Assembly: GCA_021495925.1 (NCBI GenBank)
Contig: JAKEKT010000001.1
Coordinates: forward strand, 1,054,001-1,118,000
Source: Diplodia intermedia
Taxonomy: Eukaryota > Ascomycota > Dothideomycetes > Botryosphaeriales > Botryosphaeriaceae
Length of the DNA stretch: 64,000 nt
Direction of reading: 5' to 3'
Shown here: in pieces, positions 9,426 through 18,001 of the stretch
Layout of the letters: every line of letters starts with the position of its first letter
Position numbering within the stretch: position 1 is the stretch's first letter
Program-made: the position numbers and the translations under genes
The notes under the pieces: generated by a model
The model's database searches: none
Seen by the model: the letters and a program-made list of their open reading frames with translations, nothing else
Told to the model about the DNA's origin: nothing

Positions 9426-11924
9426 ATGGGCTCTCCAATGCAGATCGTCGAGGTGGGCACCCTGCGCACCCGTGACAATGACGAAAGCAACTTCCTGGGC
9501 AGCTCCACCGGCGTCTACTTCGTCAACACCGTCCGCCACGCCTTCAAGGCCTCCAAGGATCCTGGCGCCCACGGCTCCGACTCGCCCGCCCTGCACGACC
9601 CCGAGCAAGAGGGGCCCAATCCGCTCGAGGACTTTCTGCTCGACGAGGACGTCGACGACGACCGCTCCGCCTCGCCCTCCCGCCTCGCTCCCTTCCATAC
9701 CTCCACCACCTGTATCCCCCGCGGCCCTTCGTACGATGCCGCCCCTCCCGGCATTGGCCGCGCCCCGGACCCGCAGATCTCCAAGAAGCTGCTTGTCCTG
9801 TACTTCAAGCTATGGCATCCGTTGTTTCCTTTCATCCACGGCCCTTCGTTCGTCAGGGAAATCGAGTGCCTCTACGACCCCTCCAAGCCCGCTCCTCCTC
9901 CGCCGGCCAACGAGCCTGATCGCCACAGGTGCTGTCAGGCCATCATTGCCCAGTGCATCTTCAACGTCGCCCAGGCCGGAATGGTCAAAGACTACCTCCC
10001 ACGTCACTCGCGCATCGAATCTTCGCAAAGCTTGATCTTTTCTCTGAGCTCCCTGGCCACAAAGCAGGACCTCCACAGCCTGCAAGCCCTGTTTGCCGCA
10101 CAACTGTACTTTGTCTGCGCTGGTTCATTCAGATCGGCTTCCGCTGTCGGCGGCATGCTCAACAAGTCCCTGTTCCACGCCGGCCTCCACAGGTGTCCGA
10201 ATCGCTACTCCCAGGTCTCAGAACACGACAGAGACCTGCGCAAACGTATCTTTTGGAGCGCATACATTCTGGATCGTTACCTGAGCCAAGGACTTGGCAT
10301 CCCCCTCGGCTTCCAGGACTCAGACATTGATGTTTGCATGCCGGGAAGGGAGAATCATAAGCCTCCTTCACTGAGGTCTTACTCGTCCAACGCCTCAGAC
10401 GGTCTTTCACGGGAGCATTCTGCCTCGTCGGGCATGTCCTCGAATTCTCTCCGTGAACAGCCGCCCTCCAACCACGAGGCCTGCACGAGTGATCGTTCTG
10501 GCTACGCCAACACAGCAACGCGAAGTGACACTCCAGGCAATACTCATGAGCCCGCTCACAAAGATGTCGTCCTCGTAGGCCTGGTGGGCTACAGCCAGCT
10601 TACGGGTCGCGCAATCGAGCTTTTCCACAAATCCATTCATGTTCGTTCAGTCGACCATTCCAAAATTCTCTACATTACTGCCGACATTCACAGCTGGTAT
10701 AACTCGCTGCCCATGAAGCTCACTTCTGCAGACACCGTTGTCTTTCCTCGTGGAGAGCCTTCAGACGAGTCCGTGCCCAGCTTTGTCCCTTTGTTTACAG
10801 TACTCTACCAGCAGCTGCTGCTCCTTGTCAACAGGCCATGTCTATCCTTGCCAACAAGATCACCCGAGTTCCTTGCAAGTATGCAGGCATGTATTGGGGC
10901 AAGTCGGACAATAATCAGCGCGTTAGAAATGCAACTGCAGCTACGGCAGCCTTTCTTTCTCCCTGAATTGCTCTCCGCGGGTTGGATGGCGGGCCTCATC
11001 TTGGTGTTTGCTTGCCAACTTCATTTCTACCCTGTAGAGAAAGGTTTCAAGTAAGTCCCTGCCCCAGATACTTTCTGGTCTACAGCAACATGTCGCCAGC
11101 GTGGGTTTGGTACTAATTTCCTTTGCAGGGAGATTTCTCAATGCCTCCGGCTCCTTCGCCTGATGAAGGATCACTGGAAGAGTGCCATGACATACTACCA
11201 GACTTTAACGAGGCTCTTTGCCGAGCTCAAGCACAGTCATGAGGCCAAAGTTCACCCAAATCCGGGAAAGAGGTCGGGATCGGACGACTCGGATAACATT
11301 AAACGTGCTCGGTTCTCGAAGCAATATATGGCCAACGTGTATGTCTCCGAACGGCTTGAACTACCCATCGCGACTCAATGAAGGCTGACGGTATCACACA
11401 GCGAACACTCGCAACCTCACAACCAACCATGTCCCCAGCAATATCACGGCGTGGCAAGCAGCCGAAATCCCAGTAACATGCCAGATATCGCCCGCTCTCA
11501 TCAGTCTCCAGACGGTTCCCAGCGCTCGAGCTCTCAAGAGTCGACTCCTCAACAGCAATTTGCCCAGCCCTTCTCGGCCAGCCACTTCATCTTCACACCC
11601 CCTGGCGTTGAACCACAGAACTTTTCAGTCGACAGTATCTTCAGCGATCCAGAGTACGCCGCATTCTCGGATACTCAAGTTGAAGACCCGCTTTTAGACG
11701 ATCCTTCTGTCAATGAAATGGACTTATTCGGCTCGGTCGCCTGGGGAACGCTGAACGGTAAGCCAGAAACGACTTCCGTGATAATTCTTCATGTATTCCC
11801 TGTCTACGTTCCTACCTTGCGTTCTTTGGTCCCAGTGCACTCTTTCGCCTTTGGTTCATAGCACAAAAGTGTACTGACACGTTTCTTCGTAGGTGACTTC
11901 TCATACAACGGATTCACTGCATGA
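9426..11924 (+). CDS. Fungal-specific transcription factor domain protein lacking a Zn2Cys6 cluster
   Basis: Four exons: 9426-11050, 11129-11338, 11402-11757 and 11893-11924, with introns GTAAGT...TTTGCAG, GTATGT...ACACAG and GTAAGC...TTCGTAG; phases agree throughout, giving 740 residues. The middle (about 115-350 and beyond) is a typical fungal-specific transcription factor domain: KLLVLYFKLWHPLFPFIHGP, FNVAQAGM, LFAAQLYFVCAGSFR, RKRIFWSAYILDRYLSQGLG. The N-terminus (VRHAF preceded by FLGSSTGVYFVN) matches the stretch that in full-length regulators follows the zinc cluster and linker. No CxxCx6C motif exists in the 1.4 kb upstream, so the DNA-binding part is missing or was lost. The C-terminus is polar, with acidic residues (DTQVEDPLLDDPS) that could be an activation region. 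It may act as a partner or inhibitor of another regulator; target unknown. Confidence 0.85.
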
Positions 11925-12465
11925 GTCTCTTCCAAAGGGCTAAGAATTGTGGCTCCTATCCGCAAAAACACAATCCTCGTGGGGCGAGAAGCCTGTACCC
12001 CAGAAAGCCCGCCGTCACAAGAACAACTGCAGGTGCCTGTCAGGAAGAGATCAAGTAAGACATTGACATTTGTGCCGGTAGGACAGATAGTCAAACGCAC
12101 CACCGGCTGAAAATTGACGCTTGACGCCAGGATCCGTAAGTATCGCAATGTTCTATTATACTCTCCGCCGGGAAGAAACCCCGTAGAGAGCATAGGTTGC
12201 GTGGAAATGCTTCCTGTCAGCAGCGGTGGTACCTTTTTCCGCACAGTGTAAGATCCTCGGCCCAACAATGAAGCGCGCGGGGCAATGCTTCCATGACCCC
12301 ACCATCCAACCGCAGGGGCCGGAGCGCACGTCACACCGAAGTCGGCCTTCCGTCTCATCACGGCACATGCAGTATATAATAACCCCAGCGCACTGCGGTG
12401 ATCGAGCGATAGACGACACTGCCGATCAACCTTCCCAATTCATCCGCCAACGACCGCTCCACACA
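11925..12465. other. Intergenic, promoter of the hydrolase gene
   Basis: No gene recognised. The right half is the probable promoter of the gene at 12466, including a TATA-like box at 12373-12380. Confidence 0.5.
12373..12380 (+). promoter_or_regulatory. TATA-like box
   Basis: TATATAAT lies 86 bases before the chosen ATG at 12466, a normal distance for a fungal core promoter. No transcript evidence. Confidence 0.4.
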
Positions 12466-13383
12466 ATGACGTCCGACACCCTGTTCCCAGGTTTCACGTC
12501 CTTCGAGATAGCAACAGATGCCGTCAAAAACATCAAGATCCACGGCATCAAAGGCGGCGAGGGTCCCCCTCTGCTCCTCATTCACGGCTTCCCACAAACG
12601 CACGCCATCTGGCATTTGGTGGCGCCGCAGCTGACGTCCTCGTACACGGTCGTCGCCATCGACATCCGCGGCTATGGGGCTTCATCGAAGCCGCCGCCGA
12701 CGGACGACCACGCGCTATACAGCAAGACGCACATGGCGCGCGACTGCATCGCAGTGATGCAGCACCTAAACTTTTCTCATTTCTTCGTCTGCGGCCACGA
12801 CCGCGGCGCGCGTGTGGCGCATCAGCTCGCGGTGAACCACCCGAACGCCGTCAGCAAGATGATCCTACTGGACATTTGCCCCACGCTCGCCATGTACGAG
12901 CAGACGGACGCCGGTTTCGCGACGGCCTACTGGCACTGGTTCTTCCTCATCCAGCAGCACCCGGTGCCCGAGACGTTCATGACCGCGATCAGGGCGCGCG
13001 AGTGGCTGGCCATGTTCACCGTGGGCGCGAAGAACCCCGAGGGCGAAGGGATGGCGTTCTTCAAGCCCGAGGCCTTCGAGGAGTACGTGCGCGCTGCTGA
13101 GAGGGAGGGTAGTGTCATGGCGTATTGCGAGGATTACCGTGCCGCGGCGACGGTAGATTGCGAGGAACAGAGGAGGGATAGGGAGACGGGGAGAAAGATT
13201 AAGTGTGATTTGAGGGTGTTGTGGGGGAAGAAGGGCGTTATTGAGAGGTTCTTCAAGGCGCTAGAGGAGTGGGGGAAGGTGTGTGAGGGGGAGGTGAGCG
13301 GCGGGGCGGTGGAGAGCGGACATTACATCCCAGAGGAGGCGCCGGAGGAGGTGGTGAGGAACATCAAGGAGTTTCTGGTTTGA
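12466..13383 (+). CDS. Alpha/beta hydrolase, haloacetate dehalogenase / epoxide hydrolase type
   Basis: Single exon, 305 residues; the ATG at 12466 (ACACAATGACG) fits the domain start, while the frame remains open upstream without homology. The oxyanion-hole motif HGFPQ is at residues 40-44. The nucleophile elbow is GHDRGAR, with Asp112 as nucleophile, as in haloacetate dehalogenases and soluble epoxide hydrolases. The DIRGYGASS strand (about residues 66-74) and the catalytic His286 in ESGHYIPEEAPEE complete the fold. Length fits fluoroacetate dehalogenase relatives. Substrate cannot be told: either carbon-halogen or epoxide hydrolysis by an Asp ester intermediate is possible. Predicted cytosolic, no signal peptide. 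The 3' third has many AGG/GGG codons compared with the C-ending 5' part. Confidence 0.85.
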   Translation: MTSDTLFPGFTSFEIATDAVKNIKIHGIKGGEGPPLLLIHGFPQTHAIWHLVAPQLTSSYTVVAIDIRGYGASSKPPPTDDHALYSKTHMARDCIAVMQHLNFSHFFVCGHDRGARVAHQLAVNHPNAVSKMILLDICPTLAMYEQTDAGFATAYWHWFFLIQQHPVPETFMTAIRAREWLAMFTVGAKNPEGEGMAFFKPEAFEEYVRAAEREGSVMAYCEDYRAAATVDCEEQRRDRETGRKIKCDLRVLWGKKGVIERFFKALEEWGKVCEGEVSGGAVESGHYIPEEAPEEVVRNIKEFLV

Positions 13384-14205
13384 GGATGAGCTTCCAGCGT
13401 ACGTATGATCACAGCTTGCGCTGGGCCTTTCTTCGCTCGGGAGTATCTTTACTCAGTTCGGATCTCTTCCCTTTTTGTAACATCTACTGTCTAAGTTTCG
13501 TTGGTCCTCGACTCCTGTGGAATGAGCTGTCGGCAATCGCCTAGACCATGCGAAAAGAATGAGCTTCCCCGAATATGCACCAAAGATATCGCACCAACTC
13601 CTGTAGGTCGTTGAATCTGATGTCTGGATTTCTATTCAGCTACTCGCGAGTGACAAGGCCTACTGACTGATCGGTCGGACCCTTTGTTCCTGATCTAGCA
13701 CGCCACCGGCATTAGCGCAAACCTCCCGCATTCCAGCCGGTAACCCTGCTCATGGTTCCATCCATTCGGAAACATTCAACTCCAGCCCTATTTACGTCAC
13801 CCCCTCCTTTACTGTCGCAATGCAAGCCAACCAGTTCGCGACAACAAAACGGCGTGCCTCCGATGAAAACAGGTATTGTATGTGCACGTCGCTCCTTCCC
13901 CACCCGTTGCGCGTGACTTCGCGCTCATTCGTCACAGCTGAAAACGCGTCAAGGTCGCGGCTACCAAGGCCAGAGAAATGACATAATTCTGCCGTAGCAT
14001 GCGCGCTCGCCCTTTCTACCCAGGTACCTGGCAGGTGCGACAAGAGCGCAGCGTATTCTCTTTTATACCTCCACTCCGCCGCATTCTTCAACCTCCTCTC
14101 CACTCTCTCCACTCGCCTCAAAGCAACCTTTGCTCCCTACAACCAAGTTCACCACACTTTGAATCCCTAAACCAAGACAAACCTTCCGAAGTGACGATAG
14201 CAACC
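13384..14205. other. Intergenic spacer
   Basis: No coding sequence recognised. Holds copy E of the dispersed element (13540-13645). The last 150 bases are a CT-rich leader (CTCCACTCTCTCCACTCGCC) typical of fungal promoters, before the small membrane protein at 14206. Confidence 0.5.
13540..13645 (-). repeat. Dispersed palindromic element, copy E
   Basis: The arm TGTAGGTCGTTGAATCTGAT, continuing GTCTGG (13602-13627), matches the left arm of copy F at 21 of 26 bases, four of the five differences being transitions. A short inverted partner (GGATTTCTATTCAGCTAC, 13627-13644) follows almost without spacer. The outer flank to the left, read on the minus strand, includes GATATCTTTGG and AGCTCATTCTTTTCGCA, close to the flank of copy F. 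Confidence 0.5.
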
Positions 14206-14531
14206 ATGACGGGCATCATCCAGTCGCTCGAGAACCTCGTGTCTTCCTTCTTCGCGCTGATCGGCAATGTGCTGAACGGCATCCTCTCGGCTTTCCAGTC
14301 CGTCGCCGCCGTCATCTTCACCTTCTTCCAGCAGCTGGCCGGCCTGGTTCAGGACGCGCTTTCGTTCCTGCTGCGTAAGTTGGCGATATTCCTCTCCGTG
14401 TCCTGCGGTGTGCTGATGTTCTTACAGACAATATTGTCATCCTGGGCATTGTTGCCGCCGCGGTTTTCGCTTTCTTCGCTCTGCAGCAGCGCCAGGGTGG
14501 TGGCGCGATCGGACAGAAGAAACGCGCTTGA
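14206..14531 (+). CDS. Small two-helix membrane protein, function unknown
   Basis: Two exons, 14206-14374 and 14428-14531, separated by a 53-nt intron (GTAAGT, branch GTGCTGATG, TTCTTACAG); 90 residues. The first exon encodes a long amphipathic/hydrophobic stretch (LENLVSSFFALIGNVLNGIL...VAAVIFTFFQQLAGLV), the second a clear transmembrane helix (IVILGIVAAAVFAFFALQQ) followed by a short basic, glycine-containing tail (RQGGGAIGQKKRA). The strong CT-rich leader and CAACCATGAC start context suggest good expression. I do not recognise a named family; a small organelle or ER membrane protein is possible. The clean in-frame splice and hydrophobic pattern on both sides make it a real gene in my view. 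Confidence 0.7.
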
Positions 14532-14802
14532 GACGCTGGGGTAGTAGGCATAATCCAGAAGGGATGATGGAATGGAGATGATGGAGTGGGGACGATGCAG
14601 TCGTGACGGGATGATGCTGTGGATCTTCATACGGTATACCCAATGAATTCTTTGACTTTTGGCCTGCTGCTGTCCCGTTTATGGTATTTCTCTTGCAATG
14701 ACAAACAGTCCGCTTGACATACCTACCATGCTACTACCATGCAGCGTAGATCGGAAGCTCTGTAATTCCTGTGCGCAGATGTACAAAAGGCCGGACTACG
14801 CT

Positions 14803-15797
14803 CTACTGGCTCTCCAGCACCTTCCTCGCGCCCTCGACGATGTGCTTGACCTCGTCCTGGCCCTTCTTGGCCGTCTCGTCCATCAGCTTCTTCGCCTTCT
14901 TCGCATCATCCGGCCGCACCTTCTTCTCGATCTCGAGCGCTCGCAGCTTCTTCTGGTGGGACGCCCGCGCGTTCTGAACCGCCTGCAGCGCGTTGTTCTC
15001 GGCCATCTTGCAGGCCTCAAGTGCCTTCTTGCGCGATTCGCCCGTCGGCGGCGGGATGGGTACCGTGATTGTGGTCGGCGCGTCGGGCTTGGGATGTTGG
15101 GGCGCGAGAGAGTAGGGCGAGGCCTGAATGGTCGTCATGAGGGGCTTGATGTACTGTGCAGCAAGATGGCTAAATCAGCAAAGCTTCCTCGTGCACATGA
15201 TAATTCTGCCTTATACCTCCTCATCACCCGCCACGACGGTAACGATGCGGCCCTTGGGGATGACCTGAGCCAGGTCGCCGAGCGGGTGCGTCTCCTTGGC
15301 GTCGAGGGCGCTGCCGGTCGGCTTCAGCGTGACCTTGAGCTTCTCCAGGTGCTCCGGGTTGAAGCGGCCGCCGGCGCGCAGCTCCGACAGGTCATGCGTC
15401 AGGCGCTCCATGGCGCGCAGGATCTGCGACTCCATGGTCGACAGGTCATACGCATCGTCGGTCGCCGTAGCCACGTACGCATTGTCGACCGGGGGGGAGC
15501 TGTCGGAGCGGGCTTTGGAGAGGTTCGACTTGCCGGACTTCTTGCGGAGGGACGGCGAGGCGGAGAGGAGGCGGCGTTGCTGTTGAGAGGGCAGCAGTGA
15601 CGGCACGGGTGTGAATGTGAGGAAGTGGTATGACGTCGAGGAGGCACCTCTGGCAATTGTGCTGTTAGATTACCGTGAGCGGTGGGCAGAGGCGGGGCCT
15701 CGATTAGCACGCACGGGAGGCATGAGGCTGTGCCTGCTTGGGTCTGCAGCAATTGGGGCAGCTGCTTGCTCCAGGAGGTCGCAATGCGTCGAGACAT
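14803..15797 (-). CDS. RRF1: Mitochondrial ribosome recycling factor
   Basis: Modelled as three exons: 15797-15715, 15649-15217 and 15153-14803 (introns GTGCGT with branch CTAAC and TTGCCAG; GTATAA...TGCACAG), giving 288 residues. The first intron is inferred from frame and signals; other 5' splice choices exist. The N-terminal 75 residues are basic, serine-rich and non-acidic (MSRRIATSWSKQ..., RRLLSASPSLRKK), a mitochondrial presequence. The rest is the RRF domain: an N-terminal helix (ILRAMERLTHDLSELRAGG with the conserved R.G.), the hinge and beta region (DLAQVIPKGRIVTVVAGDEE, IQASPYSLAP, TITVPIPPPTGESRKK) and the last long helices (DDAKKAKKLMDETAKKGQDEV). It splits post-termination mitochondrial ribosomes together with mitochondrial EF-G2. 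Divergently transcribed from 16135. Confidence 0.88.
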
Positions 15798-16134
15798 GGT
15801 GGGCTGCGAGGGTGATTTGCGAGGTGTGCGGGCTGGTGTGGCCGGCAAGCTTGTCTCGCTCGCACTGGCCAATCACGCCAAGATTGCGGGGGTGATCGCC
15901 GGTCCTCCAGATCGTCGGGTCGCTACTCAGCCGCTGCTATTAATCGCAGCTTTGGCGGCGGCTGTGCAGCTGGAGACACACCCACGCCCAATCGCTAGAA
16001 TCCTCTGCTATGCCTGCTGATCGCCGCACGCAGCCATGCCCGCGCCTTTATCAGGCCCCGATCCCAGCCGATGCATTGCAGCTCTGCACCTACGCCAGTG
16101 TCGACGATTCTCTCGCCTTTGCTGAGCATACGCC
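15798..16134. promoter_or_regulatory. Divergent promoter region RRF1 / 16135 gene
   Basis: The 337-base spacer between two divergently transcribed start codons must hold both promoters. No clear TATA box; the middle around 15940 contains AT-rich TATTAATCG. The short open frames here are not supported. Confidence 0.45.
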
Positions 16135-17421
16135 ATGGCACGCTTCTGGAGAAGGGTGACGGGGAAGAAGGAGGAGCAGCCCGTTGTGGTACGTGCAGAT
16201 TCCGGAACTCCACTCATCTCTCGCACCCTGCCAAAGCTCGAAAATCACGTTTCCGTCTACCACGTCTACCACGACGGTCAGTTCCACCATCGTCTTACCC
16301 CGGAGCGTGACGACTACAAGGACAGACCATGGCCAAGCTGGTCGGAGACAAGGGAACACATCAGAGAGCAGCGACAAAAGAAGACACTGGAGAAATCACG
16401 CCCGCCTAACGCAAATGTTTCCGAAACAGAGGCGCCAGGCTTCTTCGTCCACAAGCCTCGCGTTTGCTTTCGTCATCCGCCACGAACACTTCGACTTGGC
16501 CAGTCCAAGATAGGTGCCCCGCTCTGTCTCATCCACAACTCGTGGCTGTGGCGAAGATGGCAAATCCAGTTTTGTGATGGATTGGGTGAGCCGGGTGTCG
16601 TGGATCCGAGGGGGGTTGTCGGCGCTGAGAACGGCTACGCGAACAGACGCGACTCCGTCCAGCAAGGGGGCTATGGCTCCAATGGCTTTGTGCAGGGCTA
16701 TCCGGTGAGAGAGCGAAGGGTTTGGGGGGATTCGGGAAAGAGCTACCATCGATCTGTCAACAAGCGAAGACGAGAGGGTGAGCATTCATTTTCGAATCAA
16801 CGCAAGCCACTGGAAGTCTCCACTGTGATCAACCTTACCTGGGACTCTCCGTTTCCACCACGTACCTGGAGATACAGCTTTCGTTACGAAAACCTGGACT
16901 TCTGCTGGAAGGGTACTGGAACCGTCCAACACCCAGGCTTTTGCGGCGCTTTCACCCGTTTCAACCATTTGAAGCTCACGGTGAAGGTTCCCGCATCTGA
17001 ATCTCATGACTTGGAGCCGGTCGCTAAAAGTGACCATACTGTTGGGGTGGATGAAGTGACGAACAAGTGTGGGGGCGGCGAAGAAATTAAAGAAAATGTA
17101 TTAGCTACTTACACGTCCTCGCCGGCAGCTAGGAAATCCGGGACTCTGGAAGTCCGTGACCGCGAAGTGCTTTGGCTCTTGAGTCTGTACTTCCCAGGCC
17201 AGTATGAGACTGTCGAAACCCAGCGGGAACTACACGGTGATATCGCTGAAATCAGTGTTGGAAGAGGATCGTGGAGCCCAGAACAGGTGGCAAAATCACA
17301 GCTATATCAGTGCATTATTTCCACGGCAATGTGCATGGTAATAGCAGAGCATCAGAAGAGAGAATGGGTAAAGCACATCCTTGAGCTTGCTGCCGGCGAA
17401 GTGGGATCCGCGGGTGGCTAA
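16135..17421 (+). CDS. Protein of unknown function, lineage-restricted
   Basis: Single exon of 428 residues from a well placed ATG (CGCCATGGCAC). I do not recognise a family. Visible features: basic N-terminus (MARFWRRVTGKKEE), a possible beta-rich core around residues 225-290 (VINLTWDSPFPPRTW, FRYENLDFCWKGTGTV, FTRFNHLKLTVKVP) that looks like a folded domain with alternating hydrophobics, and a C-terminal helical part with VLWLLSLYFPGQYETVETQ and LYQCIISTAMCMVIAEHQKREW. No signal peptide or membrane helix. The FxWKGTGTV phrase suggests a conserved fungal domain of unknown function, but I cannot name it. Absence of stop codons over 1.3 kb at only moderate GC content supports coding. Confidence 0.65.
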   Translation: MARFWRRVTGKKEEQPVVVRADSGTPLISRTLPKLENHVSVYHVYHDGQFHHRLTPERDDYKDRPWPSWSETREHIREQRQKKTLEKSRPPNANVSETEAPGFFVHKPRVCFRHPPRTLRLGQSKIGAPLCLIHNSWLWRRWQIQFCDGLGEPGVVDPRGVVGAENGYANRRDSVQQGGYGSNGFVQGYPVRERRVWGDSGKSYHRSVNKRRREGEHSFSNQRKPLEVSTVINLTWDSPFPPRTWRYSFRYENLDFCWKGTGTVQHPGFCGAFTRFNHLKLTVKVPASESHDLEPVAKSDHTVGVDEVTNKCGGGEEIKENVLATYTSSPAARKSGTLEVRDREVLWLLSLYFPGQYETVETQRELHGDIAEISVGRGSWSPEQVAKSQLYQCIISTAMCMVIAEHQKREWVKHILELAAGEVGSAGG

Positions 17422-18001
17422 GAGAGGCGCGCCACACCAATTGCAAAAGAATTGAGCCCACGCACATCTTCCTGAGAGGTATCATACTCTACTTATGTAG
17501 GTAGTTGAATCCAATATCCGGTCGTAGGTGCGAGTCTTGAACGCGCGCAAATGCGTCCAGATGTTGGATTCAACTGCCCATGCGGGAACATCGTGACGTC
17601 TTCTGAGTGGCTCAGAGCTGTGGCGCCTTCCGTTTTCCATTCCATGTGCTTTCCTGGTGGGCCGGCAAAGCTTCGCGCAGTCACCCCGGCGTGTTCCCAT
17701 CAAAACCAGCTTCGTCTCGCAGTTTCCAATCTCTTCCACCGTGGCATTGCTCGCACAAGACACTTTTCCTCTTTTACCCGGCTCCGACCCCAACTTTGTG
17801 TTTTTTCCTGGGACACGGGCCTCCGGATAGCGTGGTATCGTTATCCCAGCCTCCGGCACGAGCAACCCGTCACGCGTGGGAGTTCAGCTTGCCCATTGGC
17901 GCTTCGGCCCCATCCACCTCGCCTTATACCGCTATGCTGCGCCGCCAGTCTCGGGAACAGTCACTCCAATAGCTACTTTACCGTCCTCTAGCAATACCAG
18001 C
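17422..18001. other. Intergenic, with dispersed element and promoter
   Basis: Contains copy F, the best copy of the dispersed element. The open reading of the next gene continues upstream to 17876 but only from a GTG, so the region up to 18001 is treated as promoter and 5' UTR. Confidence 0.5.
17437..17620. repeat. Dispersed palindromic element, copy F (best copy)
   Basis: Left arm 17501-17532 (GTAGTTGAATCCAATATCCG, then GTCGTAGGTGCG) and right arm 17547-17578 (reverse complement CAGTTGAATCCAACATCTGG, then ACGCATTTGCG) match at 25 of 32 positions, four of seven mismatches being transitions; the loop is about 14 bases. Outside the left arm the minus strand reads ATACCTCTC...CTCAATTCTTTTGCAATTGG (to 17437), homologous to the flank of copy G. 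Outside the right arm, GTCTTCTGAGTGGCTCAGAG resembles the same flank, so the inverted repeat probably extends on both sides. Confidence 0.65.

Noticed and set aside
17500..17580. Hairpin considered as a tRNA or small structured RNA gene
   Set aside because: No tRNA A/B boxes, anticodon arm or CCA-proximal stem; the pattern is a simple imperfect palindrome shared by several spacers.
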